From Branchiostoma floridae (taxonomy: Eukaryota > Chordata > Leptocardii > Amphioxiformes > Branchiostomatidae): a stretch of 64,000 nucleotides of DNA. The stretch is taken from contig NC_049980.1 in the NCBI RefSeq assembly GCF_000003815.2, positions 3,351,431 through 3,415,430 of the forward strand, given 5' to 3'. A program made the translations under genes and the position numbers. A model generated the notes under the pieces. It ran no database searches and was not told the DNA's origin. It was given only the letters and a program-made list of their open reading frames with translations. Below, in pieces: positions 33,442-54,663 of this stretch (positions are counted from its first letter, which is position 1; each line of letters begins with the position of its first letter).

Positions 33442-34409
33442 ACCGATTATTGCAAGAAAATGAGTCCTGATTGAAGTTTTATTTCATCTTTGATCTCTCT
33501 TGATCTATCTTGTTGAAACTAGTCTCGCTTGTTAGAGCAAGGACGTTATATTACGTCCTTGGTTACAGTTAACCTTTTGGATTTCTTTGATCACAGTAAG
33601 TGTTCGACGCTCGCTGAACGCTGTGTCATCATTCTGAAAATGAGATAAATTTCCATCTGTCTGATACAAGTAATGACCAATATCACTTATTATAGCAAGG
33701 AAATAAGCCGTACTTAAAGTTTGTGTCTTTTTTTTCTGCTTTTATCTGTCTTGATGCAGCTAATTTCGTGCGCATGAAAGAACCTTGTGGCATTCTTTGA
33801 TCTCGAATCTGCCAGTGTGGTTCGGAGCTGCGGCCGTCCACAGTCGTAAGCTATCAATTTACTCATGTTGATGGGTTAAATTGCCATCTTTGTGTATATG
33901 GTCGGTTCCCATCCATGCATGACTATAGTACATGTAGAATGTAAATGTACTATGACAGTTGTAGATGATATTTTGTACTATGAATGTAGGACACATTATT
34001 CGAAAACAGGGGAGCGAGTCTCCGTGCGCCTCGCTTCCCGCGGACGAGACACAGAATGAGAGCCCCGGTGTGGTGGGCGGAAGTGTGAATAGGCAAGGAC
34101 GGACACGCGTTGACCACGTGTGAGGTCAGACAAAGACCGGGGACTGGGTTGTCGTAAATTAATAAAAATGACATCACTGACATTTTTCCACCATTGTAAT
34201 AAATTGTTCTTTAACAATGACCAAAACGACGTACCACGTACGATTGTTGCGTAATAAAGTTAATTTATTCATTCATATAACAAACATCACCAATTACATC
34301 TATTATCTGCTTGAAACAAGCGCTTAGTAGAAAAAAACAGATCACCCAGTAACGCTAATAGCAAGGAAAGTAGTTGTTTAAGCCTGATTTACGTTCATAG
34401 AGTTTTATG

Positions 34410-34595
34410 TGTATGTAGTCCAGTGGTTAGCGGCCCTGCATCTGGACCTAGAAGCCTGGCTGTGTCGCCCATACACGAGCTATTGGAAACTATCGCAGTC
34501 CTTGGGACGGGACGGTACGTGGCCATGGTGCACTGTCCATTGTGTTTGCTAAAGAGCTAAGGGAATTTCCCCGGTATCTCACCTCACCTCACCTA
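34410..34595 (+). mobile_element. tRNA-like SINE head with body
   Basis: tagtccagtggttagcggcc is A-box-like; the same head occurs inverted at about 30375-30440 (minus strand tagtccaatggttagcggtc). B-box-like sequence is weak. Confidence 0.45.
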
Positions 34596-34841
34596 GTCCC
34601 ATCCTCATCAGGAGGGTCGGGGACCGTGGTTACCTCTTGCACAAGTCCTAGGTACAATGAATTGTAAATAGTACTGTACATTGCGTCTGTCTTCTCTGTT
34701 AGGATCAGTGGAAGAGTAGCTCTTAACTTCAGTGAGGCTAAAATGACTTGAGCATGTTCGAGAACCGACACACTAATAGATAACCTTCACGGTGATATAC
34801 GGAACCTATAGTAAGTTACATCCTTGGGGGGGGGGGGGGGG

Positions 34842-35198
34842 CATCCATCTGTCTCGAGAGACAATGGTAGGCAGGCAGTGTGGGTTAGGCGACCCGTCTA
34901 CCCGGCCTGCACGTGACTTTTTAAGGTGAAGGAGGGGTATGCACTTCCTTCTCCTCCCTCTCGTCTACTAGCGCACTAACAGGGGCAAGTGCGTCCAGCG
35001 CGTAGGACGGTCCCAGCAGATGCAGATTTAATTTGTTGTTTGGAGTTTCCGTCTCCTAGGAGGACGTCCGACCAAGGACTGAGTTAAGTGAAGAAAGTCG
35101 TGTAAAAGATCGGTGACCCGGCAGCCGGATTCGAACTCAGGACCTCTTGGTCCAACTGAGCCCAACGCGCTGCCGATTGCGCCACGCGATCTTACGCC
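34842..35198 (-). mobile_element. Antisense tRNA-derived SINE
   Basis: Minus strand: head gatcgcgtggcgcaatcggc (A-box) and gagttcgaatccggctgccg (B-box), then a GC-richer body ending at gcatccatctgtctcgagag next to poly-G at 34826-34841. It looks like a SINE, not a functional tRNA. Confidence 0.65.
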
Positions 35199-35816
35199 AC
35201 CCTTAATTTCTAGTCTACCTTAATCAGCTCGTACCAACCCGCGTGACTAAAGAGCGCGTCCCTCTTGTCTCATGAATCCAATAGTAATATTTTAACTTAT
35301 AATTAACCCAAGCATGTATCATAGATACCAGACGTTTTATGACTGAATGAATTTTTTACTTAACCTTCAATTCACAATTCATATGCTGTGATTTGCCACT
35401 CATTGTTGTTTGTTTTTGAGTGTCTTTTTTGTTATTGTTGTTATTTTAGTGTTATTATTTCTGTAATTCTTATTTTCAGAGGTGTCGCTTATATTAACAT
35501 TAGCTAATAGCTAGAGTTCATCCACTTTGTCTTGTATCTTCTTGTTTTGTTGAATAAAAAAACCCCAGATAACTCAATCAATCAAAAACAGCAAGAACAT
35601 TTCTACCGTAAGAAATACAAATCAATGAAGCAAAAACGCATGTCTTCATATGATATAAATATATTTCATCAAATAACATACCAATAATACATTTACCAAT
35701 GTTACATCATCCATGTCACACTTTGGCACAAAATCATCACTCAATGGAATTATTACTCACAAATTTCATTTAATGATCTAACAGAAGTTTTCGATAGCTT
35801 TAAACAACCGACTTTA

Positions 35817-35945
35817 TAGAACAGAAGCTTTTTGTTACTCCGAAGGACGGGCATACCGGCTGTACAAATACAGATACAGAAGCTGGTGTGTTACACCGAA
35901 GGGCGGTTATACCAGCTATACAGAAAAAGATACAGATACATAGTA
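35817..35945 (+). repeat. Two tandem ~58-bp units
   Basis: acagaagctttttgttactc and acagaagctggtgtgttaca begin the two copies; each runs through ccgaag-gacggg-like to gatacag. Confidence 0.65.
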
Positions 35946-36018
35946 CAGAAGAGGACCATACAATATAAATCGATCTTCAATTACAAAAAAAAAACAAACG
36001 CCTAACTACTTTAATTAA

Positions 36019-36185
36019 CGTGTAGGCGTAGCCTCTATAGCAGGCTCTCTAGGGCCGTTTTTGGCTCATAATACACTTTTGCTGGCCATTTCTTTTTGTA
36101 CGGGGTCGCTGATTGCTGGCCTTTTCTGACTGCCGGCAGTCAAAAAAGGCCCTAGATAGCCTGCTATGGAGGCTACGCCTACACG
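36019..36185 (+). mobile_element. Foldback MITE flanked by TTAATTAA
   Basis: Arms of about 40 bp (cgtgtaggcgtagcctctat and complement). TTAATTAA at 36011-36018 and 36186-36193; this octamer is its own complement, so duplication and arm extension cannot be told apart. Confidence 0.75.
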
Positions 36186-36587
36186 TTAATTAAATCGAAA
36201 CTGGCTGAACCTATCCTTTACCTGGCCCTGACAAAATAGATTTTCAATACAACACTCGACATGATGAACCAATTCTCTAACTTAATTAAGGGACTGTTTA
36301 GAAGACTGAGGTTTCATGCAGAAGATCAATAGACAGTTGGATCATCTTAGGTCTAACCGTCTTAATTATCTCATTTCTTTATCAGTGCTCTAAACTGATG
36401 TTTCATACATGAAAACTTCTTTGGGAGCCGAATTTGGAGGATTGGTATCTTATTTTTTAATCATGAAAATAATTATTTTGGAAATATACGCTAACTTCAA
36501 AGATGATGGTTACACATTTTAACCCATTTCTTTTACCAGAAGTTAATTCTTCATTCATCCTAATCATCCCATTTCTTTATCAGTGCT

Positions 36588-37781
36588 CTAAACTGATGTT
36601 TCATACATGACAATATCTTGAGGAGAAGCCGAATGTGGAAGTGTTCTCACGTTTACCTCATTGTTTTCTTCCTCGAAGAATTCGTTCTCTTCCCGCCGCC
36701 GCCTACGAGCGACAGCCGCATCTCTCTTAATCTCGTGGAGGTAGTAACTGGGATGATCGGTGGTGGTCCAGGACTTGTTCCGCTTCATCCCCAGCGCGGA
36801 CCGCAGGCTCTCCCGAAACTTCTGACTCGTGAAGACGTAGAGGATGGGGTTGGCGCAACTGTTGGCGTATGACATGACCATGGCGACGTGAAAAGCGAAC
36901 GCAACGCCCGACGTCGGCTGCAGGTCTGCGATCAAGTTCACGAGCTGACACAGGTGGAACGGCAGCCAGCAGATCACGAAGGTCACGATCATAGCGAGGA
37001 CTGTGTGCGTCACTTTTGTCCGCGTCCTGGAGGCGACCCTGGCCACTTCAGTGTGCGTGGACTCGTTTTGTTTGAGATGGCGCACGACTCGTAGGTAGGA
37101 CACGCTGATCACTACCAGTGGAATGACGAAGCCCACGATGAACATGTAAGAAATGAAAGCTTTGTACCAGATCAGGGAGTTTTCGGCGGGCCAGTCCAGC
37201 ATGCACATGTAGTCCGCGTTCCACATCTCCATGGCGTCGCTCACCACCATGACGGGGATGGACAGCAGGAAGGCCGCCGCCCACACTGAAAGGCTGACGG
37301 CGATCGCCACTTTCGGCCGGCGGAGATCGGGGTGGCTGGTGGCACGGACGATGGCCAGGTAGCGGTCCACGCTCAACACGGCCACGTTGAAGACGCTGTT
37401 GAACAGGTTCATAGCGTCCATAGATAAGACAATCTTACACATGGCTCTCCCGAACACCCATCTCTCCATGGCTGAGGATGCGGAGATGAAGGGGACACCG
37501 AGCATGAAAAGGGTGTCGGCTAGTGACAAGTTCAGAATGTAGTAACTCGTAGCGTCCTTTGTCTTCGTGTGTACCAACAGCGTGTAGATCACCAACAGGT
37601 TCCCCACCAGGCCTAACGCCGTGACGAGGCCGTACACGGTGGGGGCAACGATTGCTGTGATGGCGTTCGGGACCGGCTGCGGTGTCAGGAGGCCATACGT
37701 GCCGTTAGGGAAGCTCCAATTCGCCGCTGAGGAGGCATTCATGGTGGCGGAGTGTCCGGTAAGAAAATTGAACATTTCCAT
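36588..37781 (-). CDS. Somatostatin-receptor-like class A GPCR, intronless
   Basis: Seven-transmembrane rhodopsin-family receptor, 397 residues from the ATG at 37781, which has a strong start context (G at -3 and +4). A longer open frame upstream begins only with TTG. The N-terminus carries NAS, NWS and NGT glycosylation sites. Visible marks: GNLLVIY (TM1), LSLAD (TM2), Cys and Asp in TM3 (CKIVLSMD, the Asp at 3.32), DRYLAIV, Trp in TM4, an ECL2 Cys (YMCMLDW) for the disulfide, Pro in TM5, CWLPFH (TM6) and YANSCANPILY (TM7). The TM7 string is the signature of somatostatin receptors, and Asp3.32 fits the somatostatin/opioid branch, which couples to Gi/o. The tail ends ETSV, a class I PDZ ligand like those of vertebrate SSTRs. 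No cytoplasmic-tail Cys for palmitoylation is seen. The exact ligand is inferred; another gamma-group peptide receptor is possible. Confidence 0.88.
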   Translation of the reverse strand: MEMFNFLTGHSATMNASSAANWSFPNGTYGLLTPQPVPNAITAIVAPTVYGLVTALGLVGNLLVIYTLLVHTKTKDATSYYILNLSLADTLFMLGVPFISASSAMERWVFGRAMCKIVLSMDAMNLFNSVFNVAVLSVDRYLAIVRATSHPDLRRPKVAIAVSLSVWAAAFLLSIPVMVVSDAMEMWNADYMCMLDWPAENSLIWYKAFISYMFIVGFVIPLVVISVSYLRVVRHLKQNESTHTEVARVASRTRTKVTHTVLAMIVTFVICWLPFHLCQLVNLIADLQPTSGVAFAFHVAMVMSYANSCANPILYVFTSQKFRESLRSALGMKRNKSWTTTDHPSYYLHEIKRDAAVARRRRREENEFFEEENNEVNVRTLPHSASPQDIVMYETSV

Positions 37782-38369
37782 AGCAAAAATTCTATAGAAT
37801 GAAGTGTGGCAAACAGGCCTAGATGGAATCTTGCTGCCCAATGTAGGTACAGGAGGACCTAAAGTCTAAGGTATGTACAGGCCTGCTTGATCAAACTGTG
37901 ATCACAGGAGTTTCGTTGCTACCTGTCGCTGTCGCAGGAGACACTCAATAAAAGAGCCAAGATTTCTGTGAGCGTTTCTTTCTTTCGCCCACTTTCCGGT
38001 ATACTAGTACAAGCTACAGGACGGACCTGTCAATCTTGATCCGCTAATGAGGCCTCATATGCACCACAGATAGGCCGTTACAGGTTCTGATTGGATGGAG
38101 GCTTTAATTGGGTCTTTTATAGAACCAATCAATGGGACTTCACATCGCCTGTTAAGCCATATGGACTAATGATCGACGTCATAAATACGTACAACCATAC
38201 AATGTCCTCCTATACATCGGAAATAGTAATTCTCTCCTTGCCTCCAAGGAGATACTAGTAGGGAAGGTATTGACCTGTTCTGAGGACTGTCCCTTCACAA
38301 ATCGTATCTAACGCTACAAAAAATAACTGTAGAGGGGGAGTGGAAGAGGTCAAAAATCAACTTTTGTCC

Positions 38370-38545
38370 CTACCCTAGTTCCAGTCCAGAAATTTCTCAA
38401 ACCCTCCCTGGTTCCCAGTCCATAATGCCCCAAACCCTCCCTAGTTCCAATCCAAAATTGCCCAAACCCTCTCTAGTTCCAACCCAAAATTGCCCAAACC
38501 CTCCCTAGTTCCAAGTCCAAATTGGCGCAAACCCTCCCAAGTCGG
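38370..38545 (+). repeat. Minisatellite, ~32-bp units, upstream of the GPCR
   Basis: About five units of the form ccctagttccaatccaaaat then tgcccaaaccctc; about 600 bp upstream of the GPCR start. Confidence 0.8.
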
Positions 38546-38807
38546 AAGCCTTTGGATGAAAAACGATCTCGTATGAAAATGAATAAACGAGACTCAACAA
38601 AATGACATGAAAATTAATACCACCACGTATGGCAATGAGGTTCGCCATCCAGGTAATAAGATATGCATGTGGAGGATAAAAGTTACTCAACCAACTGGGC
38701 GCATTTTGGAAATGGTCAGACTTTTAAGGTAGCATCCATTTCCTTTGAAGCCACACAGTTCAAATATCAAGACAATCCACCTAGGCCTTCTGCATTTATT
38801 GTGTTCA

Positions 38808-38840
<33 letters not shown>

Positions 38841-38895
38841 GCACACAAGCACAGGACAGACACACACACACACACATGCATGCATGCACACAAAT
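38808..38895 (+). repeat. (CA)n microsatellite
   Basis: Pure CA at 38809-38838 followed by interrupted cacac and tgcatgca units; next to the 3' end of NDUFS7. Confidence 0.9.
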
Positions 38896-39336
38896 ACACA
38901 TGAACCATGCCCTTCATTGCTTAAAGGCAATTAAGAGATTACAACACTAATTCAACACACCCATAACTTTTATTTCTTCCAGCAACACTAAACGGCTTAA
39001 GGCAGTACGTACGTCTGATGTATTCATATCCTTAAGACTCCATAACAGAAGATATCTGTTTGTGCTTTGATTAATCTTGTATTAGGTTGAAGTTTCTGTT
39101 CCTATAAAATAAATCCACTACAGTCAAATACATGACATAATGTAGTTTACTGTACAGCCTTTTGCTTCTTTAGGTTTCAAATGCACAAAAAAGATCAATA
39201 CTATTGTATCCATTGTAAAATATTACAAGGTAGATTAGACTTCAGCCAAGATAAACTATATGACGTGGCAAAATTTCACAGTTGAAGCACAGAGCACACA
39301 CTGTAGGAGTAGTGATGTTCCTTGTTGTTTTTTACT

Positions 39337-48783
<9,447 letters not shown>

Positions 48784-50718
48784 GTTGGATCTCTGTGACC
48801 TCTATTGAGGTCATGTGACCAAAATTTATATAATTTCGTTACAAAATCTTGTTTTTCTGTAAAATAAGAATACAAGTTTCATAACAATCTATTTTACAAG
48901 AGACAGACGTATCTGTAAATCTGAGAATGCGATTTTTGCTGTTTTTTTTTCTAAAATAGCTAAAGTCTAACCTTTGACCTTTCATAATCACCGCAAACAA
49001 TGGTGGACTTGTCAGTCCGAAGTTTGTTTCCCGACTGAGAAGATCGGCAAACTTTCACTTGAACGGCCTTTTGTCGTCAAATTTGCACTTTCTTTCGGAC
49101 ATTTATAGTCTCTACATCCCATAGGTATGTTTTTAATTCCTCTTGTTGTCCAAGAGTGTAGTGGAATTGTTCTGTTTTGATGACAAGTCCGCGTATCAAA
49201 AATTGGGAGCAAAATTGGTCTCGCACGTACGTTCTGTGGGAGGGTGTTCTGTACTTCCGGGTACGGGTGGCGTTATCAGAAATGAAAAAAAAAGGGTCAC
49301 AGATTAACTGCAAATGTCCAGTTTATTTGAAGCTGTAAGAGTGAATTTTTCACGTCCAGCTAGAGGTATACCTTGATAAACCATATCATGAAATCGTCGA
49401 AAAAGTCATCAAAATTTTGTTTGCCTATTTTTCCTCTGTTTAAGGTTACTCATAAGCCTTGTGACCCCGCGCTGGGAGGGTCAGGGGTTTAGTCTCTTCT
49501 AAACGCTCTAGCGTTTGCAGTTTTGAACCTAAGCCCATGAAATTCACACACAATACACAAAAAACATGTTAGAATTTCTACTATGGTGATATCTTGGGCA
49601 GGTTATGGATAATCTATTAAGAAAATGGCATCAAAAATGAACTTCCGGGATAGAAAGCCGCTATACGATTGGGACAAATATAGTGCCTGAAAACATGCAA
49701 AACTTGCCAAAAACTTGGTCACAAACAATAACCTATGTACCAACACATGTACTCATTGTATTATTGTAGTTATATTTTACCAAATATAAAAGAAAATCAA
49801 GGAAAAATGCTTGATTTTCTTCCAAAACTTCGCGCGGTGTGGCAAGCTCTTGCTTTCACAGAGCCCTCATTCAAATCTGCAGGCACTCGGCTTACATGTT
49901 ACTTCACCACTTGGTCTTTCCATATAAGGCATGGCCCCAAGGAATACCGAGAATTAATGTCCCAAAAAGAAAGGTTTCTGTTGGCTTACGGCTCTCCGAA
50001 TCCTCCCCGAATCCTCCCGAAGGTTAATGAGGTGTCAATCACATACACTAGGAAGAACCCCTGGGACAAGCAAGCCTCTTCCGCGCGGCATGCTATCCAC
50101 ACATATGGTGTGAATTACGTACTAAGAGCTACCACTGAAAACTGTGGAAAACACTGTAAAGTAAAGACAATACTAGGTATTTTATATGACTAAAAAGGTC
50201 CAAGAAGTTTAAGACTCTGTAGCATGTAATAGTATTGTGTTTGTATGAGAACTATAGCCTTTCAGAAGCTCTGTGGCAGTCTGTTGACTGATTGGCTGTA
50301 GTTTTCTCCTTACTGTGGGCTATACCAAATGTATCCAAAGATGGAAAGAAAATAAGTACAGATTTATTGAATCGTGGTGTTTTGTGTATTTACTTTCATG
50401 TAATAGGTGTGTAGATGTTTTTACTAATACATGCTTAAAAATTCAATCATATTTTATAAGTTTTAATACAGATATAAAAGCATGCCTATCTCCTCTATGT
50501 TGGAGTTTCCCTGCATGTTTGATCAAGTGTGCATGTCCTGGACCTGTAGTATTATCCCTCACTCATTCATGGCCCACATCATACAGGTCGAGAAATATTC
50601 CAATGGAAAGGTAGATACACGCTAATTTGTGCGTGACAACCTCTCTGATTTTATAGTAATTTGGTACATAAAGTGGTATTATGCTTTCCAAGTTGCATTT
50701 CAACCAAAGAAACCAAGC
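48784..50718. other. Region between divergent NDUFS7 and the AKAP-like gene
   Basis: No certain coding exon. It should hold the promoters of both genes. On the plus strand a good donor (catag|gtatgt, GT at 49123) ends a stretch with only a 12-codon reading frame starting near 48999, so a non-coding first exon is possible. An open frame of 152 codons at 49735-50193 matches no family I know; its splice signals are weak. Confidence 0.3.
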
Positions 50719-53700
50719 ATGATATACGACCCGACCAACCCTACCTCTGCACCACAGGTGGTACAGCTTGTCATCGCCCAGGCCAGCAGGGCAAGATCTG
50801 ATAAGGCCTGGCCTGGCCACTTCGGGGGAACTCGGAAATCGGTTCCACATGAGTGATTCTCTCCCTTATGAGTAACCTTAAAAACTGTAAAACTCACAAT
50901 AGTAAAGGTTTCAAAGATTGCTATGTCTCACCGTTATTTATATAATATGATAAGGAAGGTGAACAAGCAGTTAAGATTGAAATGCATGTGGAAACTTTGA
51001 AAAACAGTCCAATCAGATCTCTTGTATCTCATCCTTGTTGCTTTTGAATTCTTCAACTATAGTACTCTCCCCTCACATATTGAATTCTTGTAAATTGCTC
51101 ATGAGATTATGAAATCCACAGTTACCGGTAACTAACCTGAATGACACTCAGGCTACATTACACCAAGGAGGTTAAAAATCAAATTTTAACCTCCTCGATT
51201 ACACCTATTCCCAAAAAATGAATATGTCTTTGCTACATTGTAGGTTTGATAGGGTTAGATGATCATAATATAAAGGTCTCATGGTGGTATTACTCCGAGT
51301 GGGCACTCACTAAGAATCCCTTCCAAAATATAAATGAGCCCCCAAAATTATGTGTTTATATATATATATATATATATATAGATGATAACTTATTAAGTTC
51401 CCTTATATCACCCCCATCTCATATAAAAAGGATTTGAGATGAAAGGTTGTTTATTTTTGTCAGGAACGGGTACAAAACCATACAAAAGTTTCGGCATTTC
51501 AGTGAGTGTCGGACGTGTATGTTTTTGGTTCCAGAGAGGAAAGCCAAAGCAGCTCTTTGTGGATAGTATTTTAGCGCAGTTACAAAAATCGATTCACTGG
51601 TCGGATTTTGGGACATCTTTTTTATTGATTACTGGATACGTGCTTTTGCATTATAAAGTAAAACATCTCCAGCAGAACTGTTTCTTTATAGGATTTTCAC
51701 CCATTAATGTTGCATATTTCAGTATCATCTTAAATGGGACAGCATACAGTAAGTCCGGTATGAGTCCTCAAACCTTTGTGTTTCCTTCTGACCTAGGTTG
51801 TCCCCATGGATGACTCCCCCCGCCCAACCTTTGGCAGTTCCACAGCCAGAGAGGAGGAACGTCTGGAGAAGGTCCTCCGGGAAGGAACCTTCCGCGACTC
51901 CTTAGTGATGGCCAAGGTGATTGACACCCATCCGTCAAGTGACAGCGACAGTGACGAGGCCGTTTCCGGTAAAGCCAATAGGCCACAGTGTGAACCTAAG
52001 GACAACGGTGAGGAATTGCAGCAAAAAAGTGCAGACAAACCAGGATTCTTGGAAACTGGAGAAGACAAGTTGAGGAAAAGTGGCGTAGACAAATCAGAAG
52101 GAAATGCTACTGCTGGGGAAAGATGTTCAGAGGACACTATCGAACAGAATAAGCAAAAATCTAACAGGGATTCAACTGTGCCAGAATCTGAAGCCTCAGC
52201 ATCGGGGGAAGCATCCTCGCAAGACACGAAGGCCGAAAAAGCGGGAGGTTCGAAACAAGAGTCTTCTACTAGTACACCTTCCACTGGGGACAGCGAGTCG
52301 TCCGTCGGGTCCAGTTCGGAGTCAGGGTCTGACTCAGATCACAACAGGAGTAACGACGGAGCCAACGCTGCCAGCACGGACGATCGCAACCAAGTCTTCA
52401 TAACAATCGAGACTCCCCTCTTCGTGAGGAGCCACTATGTGTACCTGCCGAAGAAAAAGAAGACAGAAGGTGATGATGACAATGAGGAGGACAAGGACGA
52501 CTCCGGCACTGGTCCCAGTACTTCAAACCCAGATGATCCTTCATTAGAAAACAAGGAACATGCAGGACCTTCAAAGAGGAAGCATTCGTCAGATTCTGCG
52601 TCAGAATCAGAAGGCAACACCCCCAACAAACGACAGAAGAGAGAGTCAGAAGAAATGCAAGGAGATTCCAGCAAAGTTTCAGAAAATGTGGTCAAAGATT
52701 CTGAACGTGGTGAGGAAAAAGGACATGTTGATTGCAAAAAGGGCAAGAGTGAGACCAAGACAGGACAGGGCAGTAGTGAAAGTAATGTTGAGAAACAGAA
52801 AGAAATGGAGTCACCCAAAGCAGCATCCTTGAAACGTCCCTTAGAAGAGGACGACAGCAGGCAGGAATCTCCAAAGAGGAGACGACAATCCTCTGGTCCT
52901 GATGCTGACCCTACAACACAGGATGATGCCAGATGTAAGAAGTCTGAAACCCAAGTGTCAGACAGAACGGAAAACCCACTTTCAGAAGGCACCGAGGAGG
53001 CAAGGCCAACTCCTCAAGAAGGAGCGGACGCAGGGGACCATCAGGTAAGCCCCACTCCAAGAAGACGGAGGTCCTTCACTGAGAGATACTACGAAGATGC
53101 TCCCATCTTGCCTACGCCACCTGCACCAATCCCCCCAGCTGAAGCACCTGTCACTGCAGCAGGTGCGTCTGCAGATGCCTCTACAACTGAGGGCGCAGCT
53201 ACAACTTCAGAAGCAGCATCCCCCACCACTACCGATGGCACATCTGATGACAAGAAGGCCCCAAGCCCCCTCGGCCCACCGTGGAATATGTACGACCCGA
53301 GAAACCCGGAGAGCTCGTCGATCCGCGGGACGAAGAAGGAGCGCTACAACCTGAGGATCGCCCAGGCTATGGTGGACAACGCCATCAACACGGTACTGCA
53401 GGAGCTCGGATTCTCCCCAGGGAGCTCGCGGCGGAAGAGGCGCCGTCGAAGGGAACGAGAGAGGCAGCAGGCGATGGAGGAAGCCGGGGTGTCGAGCGCC
53501 ATCCGCTCGCAAGGGCTCTCCATGGGGCACCGCGGGGGCAGGACCACCACCACCTCCCCGGGGTGTCCCCACCAGAGGCGAACGTCCGAGCTCAACGCGG
53601 GCGCAGGACCCAGCTCGGCGAGCCTTCCCGTACCGGAAAACGAGGACGATTTCGAGAGGCTTGCTGTCTCCGAGGCGATCAGCCAGGCTGGACTGTCCAA

Positions 53701-53749
53701 GTCAGAAGAGCCAAAAGATGGTTCTAAGGACAAAGACAGTAGTGCTTAA
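50719..53749 (+). CDS. Unrecognised acidic disordered protein with an AKAP-like RII-binding helix
   Basis: The main exon is 51797-53749 (acceptor ttctgacctag, stop TAA, poly(A) signal at 54108). Its first in-frame ATG is 51806, giving 647 residues. A small upstream exon, 50719-50757 (ATG with A at -3, encoding MIYDPTNPTSAPQ, donor CAG|GTGGTA), joins in phase and would give 663 residues. The N-terminus (DDSPRPTFGSSTAREEERLEK) is followed by about 400 residues rich in Ser, Glu, Asp and Lys and surely disordered, then RRRRSFTERYYEDAP. Near residues 514-535 lies NLRIAQAMVDNAINTVLQEL, an amphipathic helix very like PKA-RII-anchoring helices (engineered AKAP-IS has LAKQIVDNAIQQA). A basic run RRKRRRRRERER, a likely nuclear signal, follows. 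I know no family for the whole protein. PKA anchoring is inferred from the helix only; the upstream exon is less sure than the main one. Confidence 0.7.
51357..51380 (+). repeat. (TA)n microsatellite
   Basis: About 12 TA units, in the proposed intron of the AKAP-like gene. Confidence 0.9.
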
Positions 53750-54663
53750 TTGATAAATGATATAAATATCTTTAAAAGATAAAAAGATATTTATATTATG
53801 CTTTCCAATATCTAGTTGCAACCATCTTAACACTGACAGCATTTTGGTTCATTGAAATATAGAGTTGTAAATTACCCAAGAGGTATGTTGAAGTAATTAT
53901 AAGGTTGTGGCTCTAAAGGAAGCAGACAGCAAGTAGAGGTGTAAAAAATGCTTTGGGCCTTTGTGTTATTCAGCTGATAGTTGTATAAATGGCATGCACA
54001 GGAAAACCACCAAAAAACTTTTAATTTTTTAGCTCTTTTAAAAAGCACTATTAGCAACACATCTATTATCCAAAACAAAAAGAAGGCAGAAACCCTGTTG
54101 CACCAGAAATAAAATACATGTAGTCATTGCCTGCCTGAGTTTCTGATGATAGAGACTGATCTCCAAAATTATATTTGAAGCTCCAACTTTCAAACAGTCT
54201 CACAATGTATACACTGTCTCACGGGCAGTCTAAACATCCTTTTGCTTGCAAAATATGTGGTAAAGTATTTACATATAACTTTCTTTGGTGCAATTATTTT
54301 ACAGAAGATTTTAGACTTCAGATGTTTTCTTTTGGAATACTTGAATTGATGTGGAGTTTGAATGGTTAAGTTTGATTTTGGCATTTGCATATCCGAAACT
54401 CCTCTCTGTAAATAAGTACTGTACCTTCCTGGTGGTAAATCATTTATTTCATTCAGATTCAGAACTTTATCAACGATATATTCTGAATGGTTGCTAACAC
54501 TTGATGTTAAATGTTGATACTTCATATTATGTTACATCATAACTCTGTATCTCTCTGATGTAAATAATTGTATTAATCAAAGCTGGTTCTAAAAAGAGTA
54601 TTGATTTGTTGTGTACATGTAAGATATAAAGTTATAGGTGAAAGCTTTTGTGTATAATATTAG

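Larger units (their letters stand above)
31312..34400 (+). repeat. Dispersed ~280-bp repeat units interrupted by MITEs
   Basis: Copies of a unit with ctgtttgatacaagcgct-like, taacgctaatagcaaggaaa-like, ttgttgaaactagtctcgct-like and aaccttgtgg parts at about 31312-31620, 33450-33600, 33600-33830 and 34290-34390. The MITEs at 31623, 32537 and 32994 sit inside. Confidence 0.45.

Noticed and set aside
35100-35190. Functional tRNA gene on the minus strand
   Set aside because: A and B boxes fit, but the arms do not form a standard cloverleaf and the unit continues into a SINE body.
36588-37841. Longer GPCR start at 37841
   Set aside because: That codon is TTG; the first ATG, at 37781, has a strong context.
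49735-50193. 152-codon frame as a gene or exon
   Set aside because: No family resemblance, weak splice sites, poor start context; kept only as an unexplained open frame.
51793-53733. Several 100-185 codon antisense frames
   Set aside because: Shadows of the long AKAP-like exon; the plus frame is uninterrupted for 1.9 kb and ends near a poly(A) signal.
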